35,572 nt of DNA from an uncultured Prevotellaceae bacterium (GCA_902761605.1 CACWLC010000024.1:1-35572), one strand, 5' to 3'. Positions 26,400 to 35,274 are shown, numbered from the stretch's first letter. Made by a program: numbers and translations. Notes: a model not told the origin generated them from the sequence alone.

Positions 26400-26407
26400 T
26401 ACCTTTG
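26400..26407 (+). promoter_or_regulatory. -7 box for rplU-rpmA
   Basis: TACCTTTG matches TAnnTTTG; predicted start about 26413, leaving a leader of about 86 nt. No exact -33 TTTG; the upstream region is a degenerate AGTTCAAAG-type micro-repeat (26361-26391). Confidence 0.65.
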
Positions 26408-26498
26408 CACCCCGATTTGAGTCCGTTGGGGCAGAGTCAAGTGTATACGAACGTATGCCGCCTCGCGGAAAAAACCCTTTAATACAATAAAATAAATA
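26408..26498 (+). promoter_or_regulatory. Structured 5' leader of rplU, possible ribosomal-protein autoregulatory RNA
   Basis: Three consecutive stems can be drawn: CCCC (26410-26413) with GGGG (26428-26431), ATAC (26445-26448) with GTAT (26453-26456) around GAAC, and CCGC (26458-26461) with GCGG (26465-26468) around CTC. A run of A/T follows up to the ATG. Leaders of this size before rplU act in feedback control in some other bacteria. That role here is inference; no known motif is recognised. If transcription starts as late as 26413, the first stem may be incomplete. Confidence 0.4.
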
Positions 26499-26816
26499 AT
26501 GTACGCAATTGTAGAGATTCAGGGTCAGCAGTTCAAGGTAGAGCAGGGAAACAAGCTCTTCGTGCATCACATCAAGGATGTTGAGGCAGGCAAGACTGTT
26601 GAATTTGACAAGGTGCTGCTCGTAGATGCTGACGGTGCAGTAAAGGTAGGTGCTCCGACCGTAGAGGGAGCAAAGGTAGTATGTGAAGTAATCAACCCAC
26701 TCGTAAAGGGTGATAAGGTGATTGTATTCAAGATGAAGCGTCGCAAGGACTCTCGTAAGCGCAACGGTCATCGTGAGCAGTTCACACAGGTTGAAGTTAA
26801 ATCAGTAATCGCTTAA
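26499..26816 (+). CDS. rplU: 50S ribosomal protein L21
   Basis: bL21 is a 23S rRNA-binding protein of the large subunit. The 105-residue chain shows the family signature: [21 protein letters not shown] at the start, a central loop, and a basic C-terminal [17 protein letters not shown] segment followed by a short beta strand. It pairs with rpmA (L27), 18 bases downstream, the near-universal rplU-rpmA order. Confidence 0.97.
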   Translation: MYAIVEIQGQQFKVEQGNKLFVHHIKDVEAGKTVEFDKVLLVDADGAVKVGAPTVEGAKVVCEVINPLVKGDKVIVFKMKRRKDSRKRNGHREQFTQVEVKSVIA

Positions 26817-26834
26817 ATCAAGGAGGACTTAGAA

Positions 26835-27098
26835 ATGGCTCATAAAAAAGGTGTAGGTAGTTCTAAGAACGGTCGTGAGAGCGCAGCTCAGCGACTGGGC
26901 ATTAAGATTTTCGGCGGTCAGCAGTGTGTTGCTGGAAACATCATCGTTCGCCAGCGCGGTACAAAGCACAACGCAGGTAACAATGTCGCTATTGGTAAGG
27001 ACGACACTCTCTACGCTCTCGTAGACGGTACTGTTAACTTCCATAAGGGCAAGTTTAACAAGAGCGTTGTCTCAGTAATCCCCAACGCTGAGGCCTAA
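26835..27098 (+). CDS. rpmA: 50S ribosomal protein L27
   Basis: bL27 reaches the peptidyl-transferase centre with its N-terminal tail. The 87-residue protein starts [16 protein letters not shown] and has the conserved [11 protein letters not shown] and [17 protein letters not shown] stretches. The N-terminus begins directly at the functional tail, without the cleaved extension found in Firmicutes L27. An AGGAGG sequence lies 13 bases before the ATG, one of the few Shine-Dalgarno-like sites in the window. Confidence 0.97.
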   Translation: MAHKKGVGSSKNGRESAAQRLGIKIFGGQQCVAGNIIVRQRGTKHNAGNNVAIGKDDTLYALVDGTVNFHKGKFNKSVVSVIPNAEA

Positions 27099-27139
27099 AC
27101 ATTAAAAGAAAAAAACTTATTCCAAACAAACAACAGAGT

Positions 27140-27176
27140 CCTTCTCTCCTATGGAGAGAGGGATTTCTGCTTTTAT
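27140..27176 (+). terminator. Terminator after rpmA
   Basis: CCTTCTCTCC (27140-27149), loop TAT, GGAGAGAGGG (27153-27162): a 10-bp stem with one T-G pair, followed by ATTTCTGCTTTTAT. The T-run is interrupted, so strength is uncertain. Confidence 0.65.
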
Positions 27177-27209
27177 AGCCTTACTTTTAATAGTTTTTTT
27201 AAAGAATAC

Positions 27210-27240
27210 TTTGGTATATCGTAAGAAATTTGTAATTTTG
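27210..27240 (+). promoter_or_regulatory. Promoter of the serS operon
   Basis: TTTG (27210-27213), 19-base spacer, TAATTTTG (27233-27240). Predicted start about 27246, leaving a 35-nt leader to the serS ATG. Together with the terminator at 27140-27176 it makes serS the start of a new operon. Confidence 0.7.
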
Positions 27241-27280
27241 CACCTTAGAACAGATATCAACAAATAAATACGTATTTAAT

Positions 27281-28600
27281 ATGTTAACACTCAAACTCAT
27301 TAGTGAGCAAACTGAACGTGTAGTTCGTGGTTTGGAGAAGAAGCATTTCAATAATGCACAGCAAGCCATCGAAGAAGTACTGGCCGTAGACAAGAAACGA
27401 CGTGAGGCTCAGCAGGAACTCGACAAGTGCCTGAACGAGCAGAAACAGCTTTCTGGTCAGATTGGCCGATTAATGAAAGAAGGAAAGAAAGACGAGGCCG
27501 AGCAGGTAAAGGCCCAGGTGGCTCAGCTCAAGGAGAAATCCAAGGAGCTTGACGATACAATGGCCAAGGCACAGGAAGAAATGACCACATTGCTCTGTCA
27601 GATTCCTAATATACCATACGATGAGGTTCCAGAGGGCAAGGCCGCTGAGGACAACCATGTGGTAAAGTCAAATCTTAAGGAGTGTACAGATGCCGATACA
27701 GTAGGCAACTGGGATGTTAATCCCTCGCTGGGTATCGCTAATCCCCTGCCCCACTGGGAACTCGCCAAGAAATATAATCTCATCGACTTTGACCTCGGTG
27801 TGAAGATTACGGGTGCCGGCTTCCCCGTCTATATCGGCAAGGGAGCCCGTCTGCAGCGCGCGCTGATTAACTTCTTCCTCGATGAGGCTCGTAAGGCTGG
27901 CTATACAGAGATCATGCCTCCAACGGTAGTGAACCAGGCTTCTGGTTATGGTACAGGTCAGCTGCCCGACAAGGAAGGTCAGATGTACCACTGCGAGGTG
28001 GATGATTTCTATCTGATTCCTACGGCTGAAGTACCTGTTACGAATATCTATCGTGACGTCATCCTCGACGAGAAAGATCTGCCTATAAAGAACTGCGCCT
28101 ACACACAATGTTTCCGTCGCGAGGCAGGAAGCTATGGTAAGGACGTTCGCGGCTTGAACCGTCTGCATGAGTTCTCAAAGATTGAGATTGTGCGCATCGA
28201 CAAGCCTGAGCACTCTAAGGAGAGCCATAAGGAAATGCTGGAGCATGTAGAGGGACTACTAAAAAAACTCGAGCTCCCATATCGTATCCTTCTGCTTTGC
28301 GGTGGCGATCAGAGCTTTACGAGCGCTATCTGCTATGACTTCGAGGTTTACTCTGAAGCTCAGGGTCGCTGGCTCGAGGTATCGTCAGTATCTAATTTCG
28401 ACACCTATCAGGCCAACCGTCTGAAGTGCCGTTTCCGTCCTGAGGGAAGCAAGAAGCCTGAGCTCTGTCATACGCTCAACGGCTCTGCACTGGCTCTGCC
28501 TCGCATCGTTGCCGCCCTGTTGGAGAACAATCAGACGGAGAATGGCATCAAGGTTCCTGCAGCTCTCGTTCCTTACATGGGCTGCGATATTATCGACTAA
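27281..28600 (+). CDS. serS: Seryl-tRNA synthetase
   Basis: SerS charges tRNA(Ser). The 439-residue class II synthetase has an N-terminal antiparallel coiled coil (about residues 25-105, rich in Lys, Glu and Gln) that grips the long variable arm of tRNA(Ser). The catalytic domain has motif 2 FRREAGSYGKDVRGLNRLHEF, with the TAEVPVTNIYRD substrate region before it, and motif 3 LNGSALALPRIVAALLENNQ near the C-terminus. Length and start agree with the family. It opens an operon that ends with mnmE. Confidence 0.97.
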   Translation: MLTLKLISEQTERVVRGLEKKHFNNAQQAIEEVLAVDKKRREAQQELDKCLNEQKQLSGQIGRLMKEGKKDEAEQVKAQVAQLKEKSKELDDTMAKAQEEMTTLLCQIPNIPYDEVPEGKAAEDNHVVKSNLKECTDADTVGNWDVNPSLGIANPLPHWELAKKYNLIDFDLGVKITGAGFPVYIGKGARLQRALINFFLDEARKAGYTEIMPPTVVNQASGYGTGQLPDKEGQMYHCEVDDFYLIPTAEVPVTNIYRDVILDEKDLPIKNCAYTQCFRREAGSYGKDVRGLNRLHEFSKIEIVRIDKPEHSKESHKEMLEHVEGLLKKLELPYRILLLCGGDQSFTSAICYDFEVYSEAQGRWLEVSSVSNFDTYQANRLKCRFRPEGSKKPELCHTLNGSALALPRIVAALLENNQTENGIKVPAALVPYMGCDIID

Positions 28601-28621
28601 AATCAACCAAACTAAACAGAT

Positions 28622-30979
28622 ATGAATAAAATTGTAAGAAAAGAGCAATTCTCAGAGAAAGTATTTCTTTTTGAGATAGAGGCTCCGCTGATTGCGAAGA
28701 GTCGTAAGGCTGGTAACTTCGTGATCGTGCGTGTTGACAAAAAGGGTGAGCGTATGCCTCTTACCATCGCTGGTGCTGATATTGAGAAAGGCACTATCAC
28801 ATTGGTGGTTCAGATGGTAGGTCTCTCATCTAAGAAACTCTGTGCACTTGGCGAGGGTGACTTCGTGGCCGACGTGGTTGGTCCTCTGGGTAACCCCACA
28901 CGCATAGAGAAATACGGTACCGTCGTTTGTGCTGGTGGTGGACTCGGTGTGGCTCCAATGCTGCCTATCATCCAGGCACTGAAGGCTGCTGGCAACAGGG
29001 TCCTCTCCGTAATGGCTGGTCGTAGCAAAGACCTGATTATCCTCGAGGATAAGGTTCGCGAGAGTTCTGACGAGGTAATCATCATGACCGATGATGGTAG
29101 CTACGGCGAGAAGGGTGTAGTAACCGTTGGTATGGAGAAATTCTTCGAGCAGGAGCATGTCGATAAGGTATTTGCCATCGGTCCTCCAATCATGATGAAG
29201 TTCTCTAACCTCACCGCTCAGAAGCACAATATCCCCTGCGAAGTATCTTTGAACACAATCATGGTCGATGGTACTGGTATGTGTGGAGCATGTCGTCTGA
29301 CTATCGGTGGCAAGACCAAGTTCGTCTGCATCGATGGTCCTGAGTTCGATGGTGCACTCGTTGACTGGGACGAGATGTTCAAGCGCATGGGTACCTTCAA
29401 GCGTGAGGAGCAGGAAGAGCTGGCTCATTACGAGGAGCATATTGGCAATATCGATGAGAATGCTGATAAAGCCGCCAAGACAACAGATATCGTTATGGAC
29501 GACGATCCAACCAACGATACAATCGAGATTCTGACAGACCGTGATGCAGAGTGGCGTAAGGAGCTCCGTGCTTCTATGAAACCAAAGGAGCGCACTCAGA
29601 TTGAGCGTGTCATAATGCCTGAGCTCGACCCCGTATATCGTGCTACCACTCGTACAGAGGAGGTTAACATCGGTCTGACTAAGGATATGGCGATGACAGA
29701 AGCCAAACGTTGTCTCGACTGCGCGAAGCCTACTTGCGTTGAGGGATGTCCTGTAAATATCAATATCCCATCATTCATCAAGAACATCGAGCGTGGACAG
29801 TTCCTGGCTGCTGCGAAGGTTCTTAAGAACACCTCTGCCCTACCCGCTGTCTGCGGACGTGTCTGTCCTCAGGAGAAACAGTGCGAGAGCAAGTGTATCC
29901 ATCTGAAAATGAACGAGCCCGCTGTAGCTATTGGCTACTTGGAGCGTTTCGCTGCCGACTTCGAGCGTGAGAGCGGAAACATCTCTCTGCCTGAGATCGC
30001 ACCCGCCAACGGCATCAAAATTGCAGTTGTAGGTTCTGGTCCTGCTGGTCTGAGCTTCGCTGGCGATATGGTTAAGAAGGGCTACGACGTATATGTCTTC
30101 GAGGCTCTGCACGAGATTGGCGGTGTGCTGAAATATGGTATTCCTGAGTTCCGTCTGCCTAATAAGATTGTAGACGTCGAAATCGAAAACCTCGCCAAGA
30201 TGGGCGTTCACTTCCAGACCGACGTTATCGTAGGTAAGACTATCAGCGTAGAACAGCTTGAGGCTCAAGGCTTTAAGGGCATCTTCGTTGGCTCTGGCGC
30301 TGGTCTGCCAAACTTCATGAATATCCCTGGTGAAAACAGCATCAATATCATGTCGTCGAACGAGTATCTTACTCGTGTGAACCTCATGGATGCTGCCAAC
30401 CCCAAGACTGATACTCCATTGAATCCAGCAAAGAGCGTGCTCGTAGTTGGTGGTGGTAATACCGCTATGGACTCTTGCCGTACTGCTAAGCGCCTTGGTG
30501 CAGAGGTAACTCTCGTTTACCGTCGTTCTGAGGTCGAGATGCCTGCTCGTCTCGAGGAGGTTAAACACGCTAAGGAGGAAGGTATCAACTTCCTTACCCT
30601 GCACAACCCCATCGAGTATATCGCTGATGAGACGGGTGCCGTGAAGCAGGCCGTTCTTCAGGTGATGGAGCTGGGTGAGCCTGATGCTTCAGGTCGTCGC
30701 TCGCCTGTACCCGTTGAGGGAAAGACCGTTACACTCGATGTCGATCAGGTAATCGTGGCAGTAGGCGTATCACCAAACCCACTGGTTCCAAAGTCAATCG
30801 AGGGTCTGGAACTTGGTCGCAAGAACACCATCGCCGTATCTGAGGAGATGCAGTCTTCTCGCAGCGAGATTTTCGCTGGTGGCGACATCGTGCGTGGTGG
30901 CGCAACGGTAATCCTCGCTATGGGCGATGGCCGACGTGCTGCTCTGAATATGGACAAGCACCTGCGTGGAGAAAAGTAA
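28622..30979 (+). CDS. NfnA/NfnB-like fusion: ferredoxin-NADP reductase-type domain plus glutamate synthase small subunit-type flavoprotein
   Basis: The 785-residue chain joins two modules. Residues 1 to about 260 are an FAD/NAD-binding reductase of the PyrK/SudB/NfnA type, with GAGL-like nucleotide loop CAGGGLGVAPMLP. Its iron-sulphur site has Cys221, Cys224 and Cys236, with Asp216 where PyrK has its first Cys. Residues from about 340 are GltD/NfnB-like: a Cys-rich double [4Fe-4S] region (RCLDCAKPTCVEGCPVN, CGRVCPQEKQCESKC), FAD site VVGSGPAGLS, and NADP site VVGGGNTAMDSCR. Nfn enzymes couple NADH, NADPH and ferredoxin by flavin-based electron bifurcation. I infer that role; annotation pipelines often name such proteins after dihydroorotate dehydrogenase or glutamate synthase subunits. 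A short linker (about 275-330) joins the halves. Confidence 0.85.
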   Translation: MNKIVRKEQFSEKVFLFEIEAPLIAKSRKAGNFVIVRVDKKGERMPLTIAGADIEKGTITLVVQMVGLSSKKLCALGEGDFVADVVGPLGNPTRIEKYGTVVCAGGGLGVAPMLPIIQALKAAGNRVLSVMAGRSKDLIILEDKVRESSDEVIIMTDDGSYGEKGVVTVGMEKFFEQEHVDKVFAIGPPIMMKFSNLTAQKHNIPCEVSLNTIMVDGTGMCGACRLTIGGKTKFVCIDGPEFDGALVDWDEMFKRMGTFKREEQEELAHYEEHIGNIDENADKAAKTTDIVMDDDPTNDTIEILTDRDAEWRKELRASMKPKERTQIERVIMPELDPVYRATTRTEEVNIGLTKDMAMTEAKRCLDCAKPTCVEGCPVNINIPSFIKNIERGQFLAAAKVLKNTSALPAVCGRVCPQEKQCESKCIHLKMNEPAVAIGYLERFAADFERESGNISLPEIAPANGIKIAVVGSGPAGLSFAGDMVKKGYDVYVFEALHEIGGVLKYGIPEFRLPNKIVDVEIENLAKMGVHFQTDVIVGKTISVEQLEAQGFKGIFVGSGAGLPNFMNIPGENSINIMSSNEYLTRVNLMDAANPKTDTPLNPAKSVLVVGGGNTAMDSCRTAKRLGAEVTLVYRRSEVEMPARLEEVKHAKEEGINFLTLHNPIEYIADETGAVKQAVLQVMELGEPDASGRRSPVPVEGKTVTLDVDQVIVAVGVSPNPLVPKSIEGLELGRKNTIAVSEEMQSSRSEIFAGGDIVRGGATVILAMGDGRRAALNMDKHLRGEK

Positions 30980-31736
30980 AACTGAGATAGAAAGCCGTCG
31001 CCTCTGGCATCGTTTAAACGAACGTTTTGTCAAGGCGATGGCTACTTATCATCTGATAGAAGATGATGACCGCATCCTTGTGGGACTCTCCGGTGGCAAA
31101 GACTCACTCTTGCTGCTCGAACTCTTGGCAAAGCGTGCGAAGATTGATCACCCACGATTCTCTGTAGAGGCTCTGCACGTGAGGATGGAGAACATCCATT
31201 ACGAGACTGACACCAGCTATCTGCAATGGTTTTGCGAAGCGCTCAATGTCAGACTCCACGTGAAGACCACGAGTTTCGAGATCGGCCCTGAAGCCATCAA
31301 GAACTCGAGAGATGCCCGCAGACAGAAGCAGCCTTGTTTCCTATGCTCTTGGAATCGGCGAAAGCAGATATTTAATCTCGCTCAGGAACTCGGCTGTAAC
31401 AAGATTGCCTTAGGCCACCATCAGGATGACCTCATCCATACGGCTCTGATGAACCTCACCTTTCAAGGTCGGTTCGACACGATGCCGGCACTGCTCAAAA
31501 TGCGCAAGATGCCACTGACGATTATCCGTCCGCTATGTATGATTGAGGAACAGGACATCAAGGCCTACGCTGAACTGCAAGGCTATCAGAAGCAAAAGAA
31601 ACTCTGTCCTTACGAGACTGACTCGCATCGCTCAGACATCAAACGCCTATACGACGCCATCGAACAAATTAATCCTGAGGCACGCTACAGCATCTGGAGA
31701 GCCCTCAACGCTGATAACAAACTTCTTGAAGAATAA
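30966..31736 (+). CDS. ttcA: TtcA-family tRNA 2-thiolation protein (PP-loop)
   Basis: TtcA makes 2-thiocytidine at position 32 of some tRNAs with an iron-sulphur cluster. The 256-residue protein has the PP-loop LSGGKDSLLLLE near residues 40-51, the CxxC pair in KQPCFLCSWNRRKQIF, GHHQDDLIHTALMN, and a later single Cys in KLCPYETD. This matches the three-Cys cluster site of TtcA. The start is GTG at 30966, which overlaps the end of the fusion gene by 14 bases; the next ATG would lose conserved residues of the N-terminal helix. It is shorter than E. coli TtcA (about 310 residues). Related PP-loop families (TuaA-, CTU1-like) are possible alternatives. Confidence 0.83.
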   Translation: MEKSKTEIESRRLWHRLNERFVKAMATYHLIEDDDRILVGLSGGKDSLLLLELLAKRAKIDHPRFSVEALHVRMENIHYETDTSYLQWFCEALNVRLHVKTTSFEIGPEAIKNSRDARRQKQPCFLCSWNRRKQIFNLAQELGCNKIALGHHQDDLIHTALMNLTFQGRFDTMPALLKMRKMPLTIIRPLCMIEEQDIKAYAELQGYQKQKKLCPYETDSHRSDIKRLYDAIEQINPEARYSIWRALNADNKLLEE

Positions 31737-31745
31737 AGTAATATA

Positions 31746-32903
31746 ATGAGAATAAGAAACATAGCCATAGTAGCACTCGCCCTGCTTGTACCACTTACGT
31801 TACAAGCTCAGAAGAAGAAAGTCAAGGTCGCTCCCAAACCCAAGGTTGAGGAGCCTCAGGAAGACCCACGAATCACAGAGATGCGTGAGGCTACGCAGCA
31901 GATCGTTTTCGTCGACTCCATCGTGGTCGACAAGGCCGATTTCCTCTCTGCCATCCGCATCAATCCTGAGACTGGCAAGCTGACCACATACGATAAGTTC
32001 TTCAAAAGCGAAGACCATCCCGACTGCTATGTGTTCCTCAACGAGATGGGCAACAAGTGTTACTTCTCAAACAATGACGACAATGATCGCATGCAGCTCT
32101 TCACCAGCGACAAGCTTGGTGCTGAGTGGAGTTCTCCCCTACCACTGAACGGCATTGGTGAAGGCATCACAGAGGCTAACTACCCCTTTATGATGACCGA
32201 CGGCACCACTTTCTATTTTGCGGCAAATGGCAGTGAGAGCATCGGAGGCTATGATATCTTCATGACCCGCTATGATTCTGAAGGCGGCAGATTCTTCAAA
32301 CCGGAGAACATCGGAATGCCTTTCAACTCTGAGGCCAACGATTATATGTACGTCATCGACGAACTCAGTCAGATAGGCTATTTCGCTACCGACCGTCGTC
32401 AGCCTGAGGGTAAGGTCTGTGTCTATTCTTTCATACCTCCTACATCACGTCGCACCTATAACCTCGACAGCTATACCGACCAGCAGCTTCGAGACCTTGC
32501 CTCTATCAGCAGCATTGCCAACACCTGGGGCAATGGCAAGGAGCGCGATGAGGCACTGGCACGAAAGAACAGCATCAAGACAGAGTCGGCAAAGAAAGAA
32601 TCCAAGCCGCAAATGAGTTTCGTAATCAACGATAACACCACGTATACCTCTGAGAAGCAGTTCCGCGATCCAGATAACATCATTCTCTATTACGAACTCA
32701 AATCCACAGAGAAGCGACTGAACGAAATAAAGGTTAATCTCGAGAAATCACGTGCTTACTATGCAAAGGCCAATGCTGACGACAAGAAGGCTCTTAGCAC
32801 AGAGATTCTCGAGGCAGAGCAACAGGAACTTCAACTCTCAAGAAATATCATGCAGCTGACCAAGCTAATCAGAAATAACGAAAACAAAATTATAAACCAC
32901 TAA
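31746..32903 (+). CDS. Exported PD40/WD40-like beta-propeller protein with C-terminal coiled coil
   Basis: The 385-residue protein starts with a clear signal peptide (MRIRNIAIVALALLVPLTLQA, cut before QKKK), then a Lys/Pro/Glu-rich stretch. The middle (about residues 85-220) contains PD40-type repeats: YFSNNDDNDRMQLFTS, then TFYFAANGSESIGGYDIFMTRYD, then GYFATDRR, the blade pattern of TolB- and OmpA-associated propellers in Bacteroidota. The C-terminal third is highly charged and probably coiled coil (about residues 315-385, STEKRLNEIKVNLEKSR). No peptidoglycan-binding OmpA domain is present. It is predicted to be periplasmic. It follows ttcA by 9 bases. I do not assign a specific function. 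Confidence 0.7.
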   Translation: MRIRNIAIVALALLVPLTLQAQKKKVKVAPKPKVEEPQEDPRITEMREATQQIVFVDSIVVDKADFLSAIRINPETGKLTTYDKFFKSEDHPDCYVFLNEMGNKCYFSNNDDNDRMQLFTSDKLGAEWSSPLPLNGIGEGITEANYPFMMTDGTTFYFAANGSESIGGYDIFMTRYDSEGGRFFKPENIGMPFNSEANDYMYVIDELSQIGYFATDRRQPEGKVCVYSFIPPTSRRTYNLDSYTDQQLRDLASISSIANTWGNGKERDEALARKNSIKTESAKKESKPQMSFVINDNTTYTSEKQFRDPDNIILYYELKSTEKRLNEIKVNLEKSRAYYAKANADDKKALSTEILEAEQQELQLSRNIMQLTKLIRNNENKIINH

Positions 32904-32916
32904 AAAAATAAAGCTT

Positions 32917-33789
32917 ATGAAAAGAAAATTTCCTGAATCAGAACTGATTATCAATGCCGACGGCTCTTGTTTCCATCTGCATCTGAAGCCAGAGTTCCTG
33001 GCAGACAAAGTGATCCTGGTAGGTGACCCTGCCAGAGTAAACACCGTTGCCAACCACTTCGACAGCATCGAGCACGAGGTGAGCAGCCGTGAGTTTCATA
33101 CCATCACCGGTATGTATAAGGGCAAGCGCATAACAGCCCAGAGTCATGGTATCGGATGCGACAACATCGATATCGTAGCCAATGAGCTCGACACACTTGC
33201 CAACATCAATTATGAGACTCGCGAAGAGAATGACGAGCATCGCACTCTGACGATGGTACGTATCGGCACCTGTGGCGGTCTGCAGCCATTCACACCTACA
33301 GGCTCATTCATAGCATCAGTTAAGAGTATCGGTTTCGATGGACTGCTTAACTACTACGCTGGACGTAACCAGGTGTGCGACCTCGAGATGGAGAAGGCTT
33401 TCTGCGAGCACATGCAGTGGAATCCTATCAAGGGTGCACCATACGTTGCAGTAGCTGATCGCGAGCTTATCGATCGCGTGGCAGGCGATGATATGGTGAA
33501 GGGATATACCGTTGCGTGTGGTGGATTCTACGGTCCTCAGGGACGAGTGCTCCGTGCTGATGTCCTTGATCCGGATCAGAACAAGAAAATCGAGGCATTC
33601 GAGTATGACGGCATGAAGATCTGTAACTTCGAGATGGAGTCGTCAGCCCTCGCAGGTCTCGCCTCTCTGCTGGGTCATCGTGCCATGACCTGTTGTATGG
33701 TCATCGCCAACCGTTACGCCCAGAAGATGAACACCGAATACAAGAACTCCATCGATACGCTTATCGAAAAAGTTCTCGACCGCATCTAA
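32917..33789 (+). CDS. Nucleoside phosphorylase (uridine phosphorylase-like)
   Basis: The 290-residue protein belongs to the PNP/UDP phosphorylase family of nucleoside salvage. Motifs: VGDPARVNTVANHFD (phosphate-binding Gly-Asp), ITAQSHGIGCDNIDIVANEL, VRIGTCGGLQP and the ribose-binding CNFEMESSALAGLA with its Met-Glu-Ser. Uridine phosphorylases share this last pattern, but the length (290 against about 250) and the sequence between differ enough that the base specificity is open. The stop codon is followed at once by the mnmE ATG. Confidence 0.85.
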   Translation: MKRKFPESELIINADGSCFHLHLKPEFLADKVILVGDPARVNTVANHFDSIEHEVSSREFHTITGMYKGKRITAQSHGIGCDNIDIVANELDTLANINYETREENDEHRTLTMVRIGTCGGLQPFTPTGSFIASVKSIGFDGLLNYYAGRNQVCDLEMEKAFCEHMQWNPIKGAPYVAVADRELIDRVAGDDMVKGYTVACGGFYGPQGRVLRADVLDPDQNKKIEAFEYDGMKICNFEMESSALAGLASLLGHRAMTCCMVIANRYAQKMNTEYKNSIDTLIEKVLDRI

Positions 33790-35160
33790 ATGAACGATAC
33801 GATATGTGCACTTGCCACCGCTGCTGGTGGCGCCATAGGAATAATAAGAATCTCAGGCTCTCAGTCGCTTGAGATTCTTTCTAATATCTTCCAAGGCACA
33901 GGCGATGTAATGTCCTACCCTGCCAACACCATCCATTTCGGACGGATAATCTCTCAAGACCAGATCATCGACGAAGTATTGGTCAGCATCTTCCGAGCTC
34001 CTCATTCCTACACTGGCGAGGACTCCGTAGAGATCTCCTGTCATGGTTCGCGCTATATATTAAATAAAGTGATAGAGCTCCTGATACAGAATGGCTGCCG
34101 GATGGCTCAGCCAGGAGAATACACACAGAGAGCCTTTCTCAACGGCAAGATGGATCTCTCGCAAGCAGAAGCCGTTGCCGACCTTATCGCATCTGGCAAC
34201 AAAGCCACCCATCAGATGGCTATGAGTCAACTGCGAGGACAGTTCTCTTCTGAACTCACTAAGCTTCGCGAACAGCTACTGAAACTCACCTCATTATTAG
34301 AGTTAGAGCTCGACTTTTCCGACCATGAAGAACTCGAATTTGCCGACCGCAGCGAGCTCCTTACTATAGCGAATAAAATCAACAATCGCGTCACCACCCT
34401 CGCCCACTCTTTCGAGACTGGCCAGGCTCTGAAAAACGGTATTCCAGTGGCTATAGTGGGTAAGACGAATGTCGGGAAATCAACCCTGCTAAACAAACTT
34501 ATCCGCGATGATCGTGCGATAGTATCATCTGTTCACGGCACTACACGCGATACCATAGAGGACGTGATAGACATCAACGGAGTCACCTTCAGATTCATCG
34601 ATACAGCTGGCATCCGTCAGACCACCGACGAAGTTGAGCAAATAGGCATCAGTCGCACTTACTCAACCATCGAGAAGGCTCGCGTCATACTATGGATTTT
34701 CGATACAGATCCCACAAAAGAAGAGATTAAAGAAATCCTTGAACAAACAAAAGGCAAGTCACTGATTATCATAAGAAACAAGATTGACATAAACTCTTCA
34801 CAGATTGAATATCAATCGTCTATTCCAGAATTAAACGACATCCCCATTATCGAGATCTCTGCCAAGCAAGGAATAAACATCGACAAGTTAGAGCAAGCTA
34901 TCTTCGAATCGGCCAACATACCTGAACTCTCAGAGCAAGACATAATAGTTTCCTCAGCTCGTCAATACCAACCACTTGTCAAAGCCCACGAGAATCTGTC
35001 ACGTGTATTGTCCGGCTTGGAGTCCGGCCTTAGCGGTGATCTCATCTCTGAAGACTTACGCCTCGTTCTTGATGACCTCGCCGACATCACAGGCCAAGGC
35101 AGAATCGTGTCTAATGAAATTTTAGGAAATATCTTTACGCACTTTTGCGTGGGAAAGTGA
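33790..35160 (+). CDS. mnmE: tRNA modification GTPase MnmE
   Basis: MnmE, with MnmG, adds aminomethyl-type groups to U34 of several tRNAs. The 456-residue protein has the N-terminal formyl-THF-binding domain (ICALATAAGGAIGIIRISG), then helical segments with GKMDLSQAEAVADLI. The G domain has GKTNVGKSTLLN near residue 222, the G2 segment GTTRDTIED, the DTAG motif and RNKID. The C-terminus HFCVGK matches the usual FCIGK-type ending whose Cys is catalytic. The start touches the previous gene's stop codon. A terminator is built into the last codons. Confidence 0.97.
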   Translation: MNDTICALATAAGGAIGIIRISGSQSLEILSNIFQGTGDVMSYPANTIHFGRIISQDQIIDEVLVSIFRAPHSYTGEDSVEISCHGSRYILNKVIELLIQNGCRMAQPGEYTQRAFLNGKMDLSQAEAVADLIASGNKATHQMAMSQLRGQFSSELTKLREQLLKLTSLLELELDFSDHEELEFADRSELLTIANKINNRVTTLAHSFETGQALKNGIPVAIVGKTNVGKSTLLNKLIRDDRAIVSSVHGTTRDTIEDVIDINGVTFRFIDTAGIRQTTDEVEQIGISRTYSTIEKARVILWIFDTDPTKEEIKEILEQTKGKSLIIIRNKIDINSSQIEYQSSIPELNDIPIIEISAKQGINIDKLEQAIFESANIPELSEQDIIVSSARQYQPLVKAHENLSRVLSGLESGLSGDLISEDLRLVLDDLADITGQGRIVSNEILGNIFTHFCVGK

Positions 35161-35166
35161 TTTTTT
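35140..35166 (+). terminator. Terminator embedded in the end of mnmE
   Basis: CACTTT (35140-35145), loop TGCGTGGG, AAAGTG (35154-35159), then ATTTTTT. The stem covers the conserved last codons of mnmE, so coding and termination signals overlap. Confidence 0.65.
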
Positions 35167-35274
35167 GCAAAGAAAAGCATACTATATGCAAATATGGCTT
35201 GTAAATCGCATGATTTCAAGCATTTAAAATTTCGTCTGATATTTGCAGATTATCACCCATTTTGTCCCCCATCT

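Noticed and set aside
26282-26482. A 66-codon frame across the region upstream of rplU.
   Set aside because: It runs through an intrinsic terminator and the rplU -7 box, so it is unlikely to be translated.
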